Counted from the stretch's first letter, positions 39,733 to 49,611 are shown. The stretch: 64,000 nucleotides of DNA from Hymenobacter swuensis DY53 (GCF_000576555.1 NZ_CP007145.1:4840242-4904241), one strand, 5' to 3'. The notes: generated by a model from the sequence alone, not told the origin. Numbers and translations: made by a program.

Positions 39733-42180
39733 ATGAGATACGCTTTACCAATAACGTGGGCCACGGCGGCCGTCTTGGTTAGTGCCAGCATAGTCCAGGC
39801 CCAGACGACGGGCGTGGTGAGCGGCGTGGTGCGGGAGCGGGGCACGCAGCAGCCGCTGCCCGGCGCCACCGTGCTGCTGGAAGGTACCCAGCTGGGCACC
39901 AGCACCGATGAGAATGGCCGCTTCCGCCTCGCGGGCGTGCCCACCGGCAGCTACAACGTGCGCGCTACGCTGATTGGTTACCAGACCGATACGCGTTACA
40001 ACGTGAACATCACGTCCGGCAACGACAACCTGCTGAACCTGGAGCTGCGCCAGGGCCAGGAACTGCAGGAAGTGGTGGTAACGGCCAACCGCGCCATCCG
40101 AGTGGCCACCGCCGAAACGCCGTTGAGCGTGCAGCGGCTCAACGTGGAGGAAATCAAAAGCAACCCCGGCGGCAACTTCGACATATCCCGCGTTATCCAG
40201 TCGTTGCCCGGGGTGGGGGGCACGGCCGGTACCGGCGGCTTTCGCAACGACATCATCATCCGGGGCGGGGCCCCCAACGAAAACGTGTACTACCTCGACG
40301 GCATCGAGGTGCCCGTCATCAACCACTTTGCCACCCAGGGCTCGGCGGGCGGGCCGGTGGGAATCCTCAACGTGTCGTTTATTGAGGATGTGACGCTGAG
40401 CTCCTCGGCCTTCGAGGCGCGCTACGACAACACCCTGAGCAGCGTGCTGCAGTTCCGGCAGCGCGACGGCAACCCCAACCGGGTGCAGGGCAACGTGCGC
40501 CTGAGCGGCACCGAGCTGGCCGGCACGCTGGAAGGTCCGCTGGGGCCCAACACCACGTTCCTGGCCTCGGTACGCCGCTCCTACCTGCAGCTGCTGTTTA
40601 AGGCCCTCGACCTACCCATCCGGCCCGACTACTGGGATTCGCAGTTCAAAATCACCCACAAGCTCAACGACAAAACCACCCTCACGGCCCTGGGCCTGGG
40701 GGCTCTCGACCACTTCGAGCTGGGCGTGCCCCGCAACACCTCGGCCGACAAAGAGTACCTGCTGCGCTCCACGCCCACCTACGACCAGTGGAACTACACG
40801 CTGGGCCTAAGTTTGCGCCGGCTGCTGCCCAACGGCTACCTCAATCTTGCCCTCAGCCGCACCCAGCTCTATAATAAAGTGGATCTGTTTGAGGACCGGC
40901 AAATCGGCGACGAGACGAAGCGCGTGCTGCGTACCCGCTCGGGCGAGCAGGAAAACAAGCTCCGCCTCGACGTAAACAAAACCCTGGGCCGCTGGACGTA
41001 CAGCTATGGGGCCGTTACCCAACTCATCGGCTACGACAACGACTTCCGTAACCGTCTGCGCCGGGAGGTGCTCGATGCCAGCGGCAACGTGGTACAGCCC
41101 GCCGTAAACGTGGCTTTCCGCACCGATTTGCAGCTGGTACGCTTCGGGGCCTTCGTGCAGGGCACCCGCCGGCTGCTGCCCTCCGAGCGGCTCACCGTAT
41201 CGGCCGGGTTGCGCACCGATGGCAACTCCTTCACCGACGACGGCCGTAACCTGCAGCGTACCCTCTCACCGCGGGTATCGGCCTCGCTGGCCCTCACGCC
41301 CCAGCTGAGCCTGAACGCCTCGGTGGGCCGTTACTACAAGATTCCGCCCAGCACCATCCTGGGTTTTCAGGATAACAGCGGGCAACGGGTGAACCGCTCG
41401 GCGCGCTACATTGGCAGCACCCACTACGTGGCCGGCCTGGAGCTGGTACCGCGCCCGGCCACCCGCATCACGCTGGAGGGCTTCCTGAAACGCTATGACC
41501 ATTACCCCGTTTCGAGACGCGACGGAATTTCATTGGCCAACCTGGGCGGCGACTTCACGGCGTTGGGTAACGAGGCGGTTAGCAGTACGGGCAAGGGCCG
41601 GGCTTTCGGGGGCGAGTTCTTCGTGCAGCAAAAGCTGACCAAAAACGTGTTCGGGGTGCTGTCGTACACGGCTTTCCGCAGCGAGTTTACTGGGCAGGAC
41701 GGGGTGTACAAGCCCTCGGCATGGGATACGCGCCACTTGGTATCGGCGCTGCTGGGGCGCAAGTTCGGGCGAGGCTGGGAGCTGGGCCTGAAGTACCGTT
41801 ACTCGGGCGGAGCCCCCTATACGCCCTTCGATGAGGATGCTTCCCGCCTCAACTACGCCAGCCTGGGCACCGGCATCCTCGACTATTCCCGCCTCAATAC
41901 CCAGCGCCTGGGCAGCTTCCAGCAGCTCGATTTCCGGCTCGATAAAAAGGTGAACCTGCGCCGCGTGACGCTGGATTTCTACGTGGATATCCAGAACGCG
42001 CTGCTACAGAAAGGCGCGGCCTACCCCCAATACACCTTCCAGCGCACCGATGACAACACGGCCTTCCTCACCACCAACGGCCAGCCCTTACTCCCCGACG
42101 GCAGCAACGCCCGCCCCATTCTGCTCGCCAACGACGACGCCCAGGTAACGCCTACTATTGGATTCATCGTGGAGTTTTAG
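39733..42180 (+). CDS. TonB-dependent receptor
   Basis: 815 residues with a signal peptide (PITWATAAVLVSASIVQAQ). A CarboxypepD_reg-like domain (TTGVVSGVVRERGTQQPLPGA, 25-110) is followed by the plug domain (ELQEVVVTANRAIRV, NDIIIRGGAPNENVYYLDG) and a 22-strand barrel with a typical aromatic end (QVTPTIGFIVEF). It takes up a ligand energised by TonB. It is neither SusC-like in size nor paired with SusD, so the ligand is probably a siderophore, metal complex or similar (inference). The divergent MarR gene may control it. A strong terminator follows. Confidence 0.93.
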   Translation: MRYALPITWATAAVLVSASIVQAQTTGVVSGVVRERGTQQPLPGATVLLEGTQLGTSTDENGRFRLAGVPTGSYNVRATLIGYQTDTRYNVNITSGNDNLLNLELRQGQELQEVVVTANRAIRVATAETPLSVQRLNVEEIKSNPGGNFDISRVIQSLPGVGGTAGTGGFRNDIIIRGGAPNENVYYLDGIEVPVINHFATQGSAGGPVGILNVSFIEDVTLSSSAFEARYDNTLSSVLQFRQRDGNPNRVQGNVRLSGTELAGTLEGPLGPNTTFLASVRRSYLQLLFKALDLPIRPDYWDSQFKITHKLNDKTTLTALGLGALDHFELGVPRNTSADKEYLLRSTPTYDQWNYTLGLSLRRLLPNGYLNLALSRTQLYNKVDLFEDRQIGDETKRVLRTRSGEQENKLRLDVNKTLGRWTYSYGAVTQLIGYDNDFRNRLRREVLDASGNVVQPAVNVAFRTDLQLVRFGAFVQGTRRLLPSERLTVSAGLRTDGNSFTDDGRNLQRTLSPRVSASLALTPQLSLNASVGRYYKIPPSTILGFQDNSGQRVNRSARYIGSTHYVAGLELVPRPATRITLEGFLKRYDHYPVSRRDGISLANLGGDFTALGNEAVSSTGKGRAFGGEFFVQQKLTKNVFGVLSYTAFRSEFTGQDGVYKPSAWDTRHLVSALLGRKFGRGWELGLKYRYSGGAPYTPFDEDASRLNYASLGTGILDYSRLNTQRLGSFQQLDFRLDKKVNLRRVTLDFYVDIQNALLQKGAAYPQYTFQRTDDNTAFLTTNGQPLLPDGSNARPILLANDDAQVTPTIGFIVEF

Positions 42181-42233
42181 TGTAACGGCCGCCGGCGTGC
42201 CGGTACTACTGGCCAAGTAGCAGCTGAAAATGC

Positions 42234-42270
42234 AAAAGGCCCTTTCCGCGTCCGGTAAGGGCCTTTTTGG
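42234..42270. terminator. Bidirectional terminator between receptor and susD
   Basis: AAAAGGCCCTTTCCG / CGGTAAGGGCCTTTTT, with T-runs on both strands. Confidence 0.85.
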
Positions 42271-42424
42271 GCACAAAAAATGATGGCTAATAATTCTTGA
42301 TTTGGGGCATTGTACTCACACAACACTCCACTAATAGTACTCAAGTAGAAGGTAATTATACCGTTTCAACTACAGGACAGCCATTGCCGTAGTTACCCCT
42401 AAGCCCTGTCCGAAAAAGTTTCAC

Positions 42425-43954
42425 TTATTTATCCCACCATACTGGGGTCGTCAGTAAATCAGGGCCTTGATGGCTGACAGCCTGCAGATAGGATACGGAA
42501 TTAAACAGCCGCTCCGATAGGGGGTAGCGCAGGCGCAACGGTACCTGGCCAGTGGTTTCGCCTAGGTTGGAAATGGGCTGCAGCACCGGGAAGCCCGTGC
42601 GGCGGTACTCGGCGTAGGCCTCAAATCCGTTGTGGCCAAACAGGGAAAGCCACTTCTGGGTGATAATCAGCTCCAGAGCCCGGCCCAGCTCAAACTGCAC
42701 CCCGGGCTGCCGCAGGTACTCATCCTGGGCAGCGGGGGCGTTGATGCCCGCCTGCTGCAACGCTTCCCGCACGCCAGTGGTGTACCACTGCTCGGCCGTG
42801 CCGGTGGCATCCCATCCGCGTAGGCAGGCTTCGGCCCGCAGAAAGCACACCTCTGCGTATGTGAGCAGGTTCTGGTCGTGGGCTGGGTTACTGAAGCGGG
42901 CCCCGGCCAGACTGAAGTTGCTGGGGTTGTACTGCGGTAGCGTGAGTTCCGTAGCCGAAAGGCCGTTGGGCAGTCCCGCTAGGCTGGGGTTGGCATCGGA
43001 AACGGGGGCTACGTACACCGCCAGGCGCGGGTCGTGGAGGCGGCGTAGGTAGCTGACCAGCGTAGCACTCACGCGCGAGTCCTTGAACAGGAGTACTACT
43101 GCCAGCGGATTCTGGGTGATGCGGATGCCTTCACCCGTATTGCGCATCACGGCCGATTCGGCGGTGCTGCTCATTACGCCAGACGCCAGCGCGGCCCGCA
43201 CCTGCTGCTCGGCCAGGGCCGGGGCCACGGCCGACAGCCGCATGGCCAGGCGCAGGCGCAGCGAGTTGGCGAAGTGGCGCCAGCGCCGGTTGCTGGTCAC
43301 GGCATCGGGAGCGGGATTGGCGGCCCGGGGGTTGGCATACAGCAGGTCAGCCGGTCCGAAGTTCTCGGCTTGCGTGTCGTCGAGGGCAGCCTCGGCGGCC
43401 GTCAGTTCCCCCATCAAGTCGTGGTAAATGGCCTCCTGCCGGTCGTAAGCTGGTTGCACATTGGCCCCGGCCCCGGCAAAAGCTTCCGTGTAGGGCACAT
43501 CGCCCCAGTAATCAGTGATGCGCTGGAACAGAAATGCTCGCCAGATCCGGGCCTGGCTCAGGCGGTTTACCTGGGTTGGGTCGGGTTGCAATAGCCGAAT
43601 GGCCTGCTGCAAATCCATGCCGAAGCCTGCGTAGAAACTGGCCCAGAAGGTGCTGGACCAAGTATCATTGCTTTCGTACCGGTCGGTGTTGAATTCCGGC
43701 TTGGCATTGGCGAAAAACTGTACCCACATGTTGGCGTGCAAATGCTCGCCCACCTGAAAATCGTTGTCGTAGAGGGCCCCGTATTTAAGCGCCCGGGCAA
43801 ATAGCTGGTCGGGCGTGGCGTTGGCGGCCTTGGTGGGGTCAGTATTGATTTCCTCGAACCGGTCGGTGCAGGAGGGGGCAAGCAGTAACCCCAGGCCCAG
43901 AGCCAGCCGGCCGGCGGCCCGTCGGAAATCAGCGGTAGAAGAACGGCTCAGCAT
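42425..43954 (-). CDS. SusD/RagB-family nutrient-binding outer membrane lipoprotein
   Basis: 509 residues. The signal peptide ends at LLLAPSC (lipobox). The mature protein shows the SusD-like_2 pattern: FEEINTDPTKAANATPDQLF, SSTFWASFYAGFGMDLQQAI, and the helical repeats around LYANPRAANPAPDAVTSNRR with a long C-terminal arm. It binds the substrate on the cell surface and hands it to the SusC barrel encoded 17 nt upstream. The substrate is unknown; no glycoside hydrolase lies nearby. Confidence 0.92.
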   Translation of the reverse strand: MLSRSSTADFRRAAGRLALGLGLLLAPSCTDRFEEINTDPTKAANATPDQLFARALKYGALYDNDFQVGEHLHANMWVQFFANAKPEFNTDRYESNDTWSSTFWASFYAGFGMDLQQAIRLLQPDPTQVNRLSQARIWRAFLFQRITDYWGDVPYTEAFAGAGANVQPAYDRQEAIYHDLMGELTAAEAALDDTQAENFGPADLLYANPRAANPAPDAVTSNRRWRHFANSLRLRLAMRLSAVAPALAEQQVRAALASGVMSSTAESAVMRNTGEGIRITQNPLAVVLLFKDSRVSATLVSYLRRLHDPRLAVYVAPVSDANPSLAGLPNGLSATELTLPQYNPSNFSLAGARFSNPAHDQNLLTYAEVCFLRAEACLRGWDATGTAEQWYTTGVREALQQAGINAPAAQDEYLRQPGVQFELGRALELIITQKWLSLFGHNGFEAYAEYRRTGFPVLQPISNLGETTGQVPLRLRYPLSERLFNSVSYLQAVSHQGPDLLTTPVWWDK

Positions 43955-43971
43955 ACGCGGGGTACCAAACG

Positions 43972-46900
43972 TTAGAAATCCAAGATTAGGTGATAACCCA
44001 GCGTGCGGCTATTAGGGTAGCCGCCCGATTCCAGGCCCTGCGCCCGGCTCAGGTTGTATCCCGACTCGGGGTCGAAGCCCCGGGTGGCCCGGTATAGGAA
44101 GGCCACGTTGCGGGCCACCAGCGAAATGCTGGCTCCCCGGAGCCGGCCCATGCGGCTGGCCAGGGCGGTAGGCAGTTGATACGTAAGCGTCAGTTCACGC
44201 AGCTTCACAAAGGAAGCGTCGTACACGAATGGCTCCGAAAAGTTGGCCAGGCGGGCCCAGTATTGCTGCGGGTTCACGTAGCGGCTGCTGGGCGAATAGG
44301 TATTATCTGGGTTGAGCTGTACGCCTTCCACCAAAAGCCCGCCGGTGGCTACCCAGTTAGCGGCAGATACGCCAGCCGCCAGCCGGGCGGCCTCAGAAGC
44401 GTACCAGTCGGCCCGGCCGGGCAGCGTCCGACGGTCATTGCCGAACAGGGTGGCCTGCTGCTGCGAAACGGAGTAGATCTGGCCACCCCAGCGGGCGTCC
44501 AGCAAAAGTCCCACCTGAAACTGTCGGTAGCTGAGTTGGTTGTGCAGTCCTCCAAACCATTGAGGCTGAAAATTGCCGAGTCGCTCAGCCGGGCCCGGTA
44601 GGCTAAGGGGCAGCCCATTGGCATCTACCAGCAGCTGCCCATCGGGGGCGCGGCGCAGGCGGGTACCGTACAGGTCACCGAATGGTCGGCCCACTTGGGC
44701 TACCACAGCCACATTGTTGCTTTCGGTTCCCAACTGATATACTTCGCCGCCCTGATTCAGACTCCGAACTTCGGAACGGTTTGTGGCCCAGTTCAGCGTA
44801 ACGTCCCAGCTCAGCCGTTGGTGAAGTGGGGTTACCGTCGCCACTACTTCCAGCCCTTGGTTCTGAATATTCCCCGCGTTGATCAGCTGGGTGCGGAAGC
44901 CGGAGGAGGCTGCCAGGGGTACGCTGGTTACTTGGTTATAGGTATTGGTGCGGTATACCGTAACATCCAGCGAGGCCCGGTTACGGCCAAAGCGCATTTC
45001 GGAGCCCAGTTCCACGGCCTGGGTGAGCTGAGGTTTTAGGCGGAGCGTGGCCAGCTGGTCCTGCAACGTGGCAAACGGCTGGCCCAAGTGTGCCGTGCCC
45101 ACGCCCGGCCCGTTGGGTATGCCGGAGGTGGTCAGATCGTACTTGGTGGTGAGTTCATAGGGCCCGGCCCCTTTGCCCACCCGGGCCCAGGAGGCCCGCA
45201 GCTTGCCCAAAGTCAGCCAGCTCGATTTCCAGCCCAGCAGCTCCGTGTAGCCGACGGCCAGGGAAGTACTCGGGTAAAAATACGACCAGTCGCCACGCGG
45301 CAGCGTCGAGTCCCAGTCGTTACGGCCCGTTGCTTCCAGGAATACAGCGTTGCGAAAATCTAGCTGGGCCCGTCCGAACAACGACTGCACTTCAAACCGG
45401 GAGAAGCCATACACCGGCGTGGCGCTGGCTACATTATCAAGCCGGAACACATTCGGCCGCACGAAGCCCAGGCCGGTTACGCCCTGGTTTTCCATGCGTT
45501 TCTGCAGCAGGTTGCCAAAGGCTTCCCCAGTGAGCACCCAGTTGACACCCAAGCGTTGCCGGGCGTGCAGGATAAAGTCGAGGTTGTCTTCCCGCATCGT
45601 CAGCTCCGATTCCGAAAGACCGCCCCGGTCGGGTGTGGCCGTGGCGTTCCAGGAAGTATAGCTGGCGTACCGGTAGCCCAGGTCGGAGCGGTACCGGTCG
45701 GTGCCGGCGCGCAGCTGTAGCCATAACCAGTCGGCAAAATCATAGCGTACAGCTACGGAGCCATTGAGCCGGTGCTGGTTGGCAAAGTTGGTATTCAGAT
45801 AGGCGGCCCAGTAGGGATTCTGGCGGCTTGTGGTGGTTGAGGTGGTCCCCTGGTTCTGGTTCCAGAGAATAGGCTGTAGCGTCAGCGGATTGCGGTACGG
45901 CTGCAAATCGGCCAGATCCACACTGCGGGGCAAGTGCTGAAACTGGCTCATCACGTTGTCGGGGTTCACACCCAGAGTCGGCCGGTTAAAGGTGCGTGCG
46001 TACACGTAACTTGCCTTCACCTCCACCGATAGGCGGCTGGATATGTTAGTGGATCCCTTTACCGTGAGGTAGTTGCGGGCCAAGCGGCTGTTAGGGTAAG
46101 TGCCCCGGTTGCGCAGGTCCGTGGCCGAAATGCGCAGGGTACTACGCGCCGTACCGGCCGACAGCGCAACGGTGTTGGCCGTGGTGTAGCCCAGTTGGAA
46201 AAAGTCGCGCACGTTGTTGGGCTGAGCGGTGAAGGGCTTTATTGCGCCGTTCCAGTGCTTTACCAGCTGCCCTTCCATGCGCGGCCCCCAGCTTCCAATA
46301 TTTTCCCCGGCCGCTTCCACCTGCGGGTATCCTTCCGGGGTAAGCACCGGCTGGCCACGGGAGTCACTTAGGAACCGCCCCTGCGTGCCTTGGCCGTATT
46401 CGTTCTGGTAATCGGTCAGTACCTGCGCCCGGTCGAAGGTTGTATTGGAGCTGACAGTCAGGCCCAGGCCACGCCGGCCTTTTTTGGTGGTGATAAGCAG
46501 GACGCCGTTGGCGGCGCGGTTGCCGTATAAGGCCGCCGCGTTGCCGCCCTTCAGTACCGAAATATTATCAATGTCCTCCGGGTTGACTACTGACAGGCCG
46601 TCGCCTGAATCGTAGCCACCCAAGCGCGTGGCCTGCAGGGCGTTGCGGTTATCGATGGGTACCCCGTCCACCACAATCAGCGGCCGGCTGTCGCGGGTGA
46701 GGGAGGTATAGCCCCGGATGATGATGTTGGTGGAACCCATCGGGCCCGAGCCGCTACGGGTAATGTGTACGCCTGCCAGCTTGCCGCTGGCCGCGTTGAT
46801 GAAATTTGGCTCCCGGGCTACGGTCAGCTGCGCACCGGGCAACGCCTGTACGCTATACCCCAGCGCTTTACGCTCCCGGGCCAGTCCGAAAGCCGTTACA

Positions 46901-47538
46901 ACGACTTCCGTCAGGGGGCGCAGTTCGGTTTGCAGCCGTACCTCCAGCGGGGTGCGGTGGTCTGGCCGTACTTTCTGCGCCGTAAAACCCATAGAGCTAA
47001 CCACCACCACTGAATCGGTAGGGGCCAGGACCAGCGTAAATTCCCCGGCCGCCGAGGCTGCTGTGCCGCGCGGCGTGCCTTGCACCACCACGCTGGCTCC
47101 CGGAAGCGGCGTGCCGGTTTCGGCATCCAGCACGCGTCCGCGCAGGGTATAAGTGCCACGGCTTTCGGCCGGGAGGATAGGAATGGGAGAGGCACTCGGC
47201 GGCCCTTGGCGGGTAACGATAATCTGGCGGCCAATCAGCTGGTACGTGAGCCCCAGTGGCTGCAATACTTTGATCAGGGCCTGTTCCAGCGGAACCTTGA
47301 AGAAGTCCGCGCTGATGCGCTGGTTGCCGTTTACCTGGCTATTGCTGTACACAAACGTGTACTGGCTCTGTCGCTCCACTTCCCGCAGCACAACGGAAAC
47401 TTCCTGATTGGAAAGGTGGAGGGTAATAGTGGGCTGCGGCGTCTGGGCGACCAGTAAGGTTGGTATCAGCAGCAACCCGGTTACCAGGCTCAGTTGATAA
47501 TGGCCCACCATCCTTACCTGCAGGGCCTGGCACTTCAT
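43972..47538 (-). CDS. SusC/RagA-family TonB-linked outer membrane protein with N-terminal signalling domain
   Basis: 1188 residues. The signal peptide (LVTGLLLIPTLLVAQ) is followed by an STN domain at about 35-115 (ITLHLSNQEVSVVLREVERQSQYTF), a CarboxypepD_reg-like domain (YTLRGRVLDAETGTPLPGASVVVQG), the plug (RGYTSLTRDSRPLIVVDGVP, with ALYGNRAANGVLLITTKKG) and a large barrel. The STN domain lets it signal through the FecR-like protein in the inner membrane, so it is both transporter and sensor. It is co-transcribed with susD downstream, and the sigma/anti-sigma genes are upstream. ATG at the complement of 47536-47538 is used; a second ATG nine codons in is possible. Confidence 0.93.
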   Translation of the reverse strand: MKCQALQVRMVGHYQLSLVTGLLLIPTLLVAQTPQPTITLHLSNQEVSVVLREVERQSQYTFVYSNSQVNGNQRISADFFKVPLEQALIKVLQPLGLTYQLIGRQIIVTRQGPPSASPIPILPAESRGTYTLRGRVLDAETGTPLPGASVVVQGTPRGTAASAAGEFTLVLAPTDSVVVVSSMGFTAQKVRPDHRTPLEVRLQTELRPLTEVVVTAFGLARERKALGYSVQALPGAQLTVAREPNFINAASGKLAGVHITRSGSGPMGSTNIIIRGYTSLTRDSRPLIVVDGVPIDNRNALQATRLGGYDSGDGLSVVNPEDIDNISVLKGGNAAALYGNRAANGVLLITTKKGRRGLGLTVSSNTTFDRAQVLTDYQNEYGQGTQGRFLSDSRGQPVLTPEGYPQVEAAGENIGSWGPRMEGQLVKHWNGAIKPFTAQPNNVRDFFQLGYTTANTVALSAGTARSTLRISATDLRNRGTYPNSRLARNYLTVKGSTNISSRLSVEVKASYVYARTFNRPTLGVNPDNVMSQFQHLPRSVDLADLQPYRNPLTLQPILWNQNQGTTSTTTSRQNPYWAAYLNTNFANQHRLNGSVAVRYDFADWLWLQLRAGTDRYRSDLGYRYASYTSWNATATPDRGGLSESELTMREDNLDFILHARQRLGVNWVLTGEAFGNLLQKRMENQGVTGLGFVRPNVFRLDNVASATPVYGFSRFEVQSLFGRAQLDFRNAVFLEATGRNDWDSTLPRGDWSYFYPSTSLAVGYTELLGWKSSWLTLGKLRASWARVGKGAGPYELTTKYDLTTSGIPNGPGVGTAHLGQPFATLQDQLATLRLKPQLTQAVELGSEMRFGRNRASLDVTVYRTNTYNQVTSVPLAASSGFRTQLINAGNIQNQGLEVVATVTPLHQRLSWDVTLNWATNRSEVRSLNQGGEVYQLGTESNNVAVVAQVGRPFGDLYGTRLRRAPDGQLLVDANGLPLSLPGPAERLGNFQPQWFGGLHNQLSYRQFQVGLLLDARWGGQIYSVSQQQATLFGNDRRTLPGRADWYASEAARLAAGVSAANWVATGGLLVEGVQLNPDNTYSPSSRYVNPQQYWARLANFSEPFVYDASFVKLRELTLTYQLPTALASRMGRLRGASISLVARNVAFLYRATRGFDPESGYNLSRAQGLESGGYPNSRTLGYHLILDF

Positions 47539-47607
47539 ACGGTGGTACTAGGACGAATGAATCGGCGAGCGTAAAAATTCAGCCCTCCAATATACGCCAA
47601 AACGGGC

Positions 47608-48693
47608 TTACCGCCGCGTTTGTACCGGCCGGCTGCAGCCCGGTCCGGTAAGTACCAGCCGTTCCTCGCTCAACTCAAACCCGAACGCTCCCGTCATCGA
47701 CAACACCTGCACCACTTCACGCAGGCTCTGGTTCTGGAAGCGGCCCGTAAGACGACACTTTCCCATCTGCTCGTTGGCCAACTGCACCGGCAGGTTATAC
47801 TGCCGCGTCAGGGTGCGGGCCACTTCATCCAGCGGCGTTTCCTGAAATACAAGCTTGCCCTGGTTCCAGGCAGTGTAGTCACGACTGTCGACTACTTCCC
47901 GGTGCATGGATGTTGTTGGTTTGGCATACACCCCCAACTGGTTGGCCGTTACATATAACGTATCGGAAGCCTCGGGCGTGTCGGCTGGGCGGATAAATGC
48001 TACTTTGCCCTCCACCACGGCCGTCTGTACCGTTGATTCTTCGGGGTAGGCTTTCACGTTGAAAGCCGTGCCCAGCACCCGCACCTGTTCCTGTTCTATG
48101 TGCAGTACGAAAGGCTGCCTCAGGTTTGAGCTTACCTCGAAGTACGCTTCCCCCTGCAAATACACGTGGCGCTCACCGGTGCTGAATTTTTTCGGAAACC
48201 ATAGGCGGCTCTCGGCATTCAACCACACCACTGTACCGTCGGCCAGCAGCACCTTGGCCGTAGCGCCGCGGGGCGTTGATTGTTCCTCGTACGCGAAAGG
48301 AACGCCAGCAGGAGTAGTCAGGCGGTGGTACAGGCCGTAGCTCAGCGTGCTGGCGGCCAGCACTGTGCCCACGGCCGCGGCCACACGGCTGCGCCACCAA
48401 GGAACAGCTTGGGTAGGTTGCAGCCGAATAATAGAAGCTTCCGGCGCGGCTGGCAGTAGTTCCGAGCCCGTGTCGGGCAGTTGGTTGAGCAGGTTCTGAA
48501 GGGCGGTGGCGGTGTCAGATGGCGTAATCCGAGTGGGAACAGGTGCCTGCCAGTAGTGCCGGGTGGCCTCGTAGATGGCCCGCTCGTCGGCACTTGCCTG
48601 AGCCAGCCACGCGGTCAGGATTTCCTGTTCGGAGCCCGTCAGTTCACCGGCCAGCTCCTTCCCGATAAGTTCATGTATGACTGATAGCTCCAT
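47608..48693 (-). CDS. FecR-family anti-sigma factor
   Basis: 361 residues from the ATG complementary to 48691-48693. An N-terminal cytoplasmic sigma-binding part (LIGKELAGELTGSEQEIL) is followed by one helix (VAAAVGTVLAASTLSYGLY, about 103-122), the FecR domain (FAYEEQSTPRGATAKVLLAD, ERHVYLQGEAYFEVS) and a C-terminal DUF4974-like domain that contacts the STN domain of the SusC receptor. It holds the ECF sigma factor until the receptor signals. It is encoded between the two genes it connects. Confidence 0.92.
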   Translation of the reverse strand: MELSVIHELIGKELAGELTGSEQEILTAWLAQASADERAIYEATRHYWQAPVPTRITPSDTATALQNLLNQLPDTGSELLPAAPEASIIRLQPTQAVPWWRSRVAAAVGTVLAASTLSYGLYHRLTTPAGVPFAYEEQSTPRGATAKVLLADGTVVWLNAESRLWFPKKFSTGERHVYLQGEAYFEVSSNLRQPFVLHIEQEQVRVLGTAFNVKAYPEESTVQTAVVEGKVAFIRPADTPEASDTLYVTANQLGVYAKPTTSMHREVVDSRDYTAWNQGKLVFQETPLDEVARTLTRQYNLPVQLANEQMGKCRLTGRFQNQSLREVVQVLSMTGAFGFELSEERLVLTGPGCSRPVQTRR

Positions 48694-48834
48694 TATCAAA
48701 TAAGCCCGAATAACTGCTCTATACTATACAGACATCGAAACCCACCGCATCCCCTAAACTGGTAGCTGAAAACTAGACTACTTCTACCGAAAGAGGCCGG
48801 CCCGAAGCAGGAAACCAAGCCAGCTTAGTTCTGC

Positions 48835-48901
48835 CGCGACACGGAACACGTGCATGAGGGCGCCGGATAAACGGACGGCAGCTCCTTGTTCCTGTGTCGC
48901 G
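48835..48901. repeat. Inverted repeat between sigma and fecR
   Basis: CGCGACACGGAACA and TGTTCCTGTGTCGCG form a 14-bp stem with one bulge; the loop is about 38 nt. It has no T-run. Confidence 0.6.
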
Positions 48902-48936
48902 ACGAGTATAACTGCCCCCATCATTTTTGGTTGCCG

Positions 48937-49572
48937 CTACCCGCTCGCTACCGACAGCAACAGCGGCAGCCACAGCCCCGCAATGCGTAGCGTACGGCCC
49001 GGTCGCGACTGGTCAGCCAAGTGCTGGCGCAGCGCCACGCTGATCTTCTTTATGGCGATACCCATCTGTACATCCACCGTTTTGGGGGCCAGTCCCATGA
49101 TATCGGCTACTTCCTTGTACTTAAGGCCATCTTCGCGCACCAGCCGAAAAATCGCCTGGCACTGGGGCGGCAACGAGTTTACGGCCCGCGTAATATCGGC
49201 CTGTAGCTCTTGGGTCAGCAGAGTCCGCTCCGGCGTCATGATGTCTACCGGGTGTTCGGTAATGACATCATCGAGTGCCAGGGTGGGCTGGTTCTCCACC
49301 CGGAGTCGATAGTTAAGGGCCTGGTTTTTTACCGCTACGTAGAGGTAGCTGGTAATGCTCTGAATGGCTGGCAACGTTTCCCGTTTGTTCCAAAGCTTCA
49401 AAAAGACATCCGATACCACTTCCTCGGCCAGCTCCCGGGCTTTCACATACTGCAGGGCAAACGTGACCAAAGGGGCATGATAGCGCGTGAAGAATAGCCC
49501 GAATGCCTGTCGGTCATCGGCCGTAGCCATGCGCTGTAGCAGGTTTTCGGTAGAGGGGGTGGTGGTTTCCAT
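48937..49572 (-). CDS. ECF RNA polymerase sigma-70 factor
   Basis: 211 residues from the ATG complementary to 49570-49572; an in-frame longer start is rejected because it runs across the promoter. Sigma region 2 is in ATADDRQAFGLFFTRYHAPL, and AREL AEEVVSDVFLKLWNKRE gives its core. Region 4 is in LPPQCQAIFRLVREDGLKYK and EVADIMGLAPKTVDVQMGIA. The C-terminus has a hydrophobic GLWLPLLLSVA tail, which is unusual. It drives the SusC/SusD genes when FecR releases it. The family is the Bacteroidota regulator of TonB systems. Confidence 0.93.
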   Translation of the reverse strand: METTTPSTENLLQRMATADDRQAFGLFFTRYHAPLVTFALQYVKARELAEEVVSDVFLKLWNKRETLPAIQSITSYLYVAVKNQALNYRLRVENQPTLALDDVITEHPVDIMTPERTLLTQELQADITRAVNSLPPQCQAIFRLVREDGLKYKEVADIMGLAPKTVDVQMGIAIKKISVALRQHLADQSRPGRTLRIAGLWLPLLLSVASG

Positions 49573-49580
49573 CAGATACC

Positions 49581-49611
49581 CAAAGGTATAGCTCCAACGC
49601 AGGGAAATCAA
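49581..49611 (-). promoter_or_regulatory. Sigma-factor gene promoter, probably leaderless
   Basis: On the - strand: TTG (49609-49611), 20 nt, TACCTTTG (49581-49588). The ATG begins 8 nt downstream, so the transcript would be leaderless or nearly so. Confidence 0.65.
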
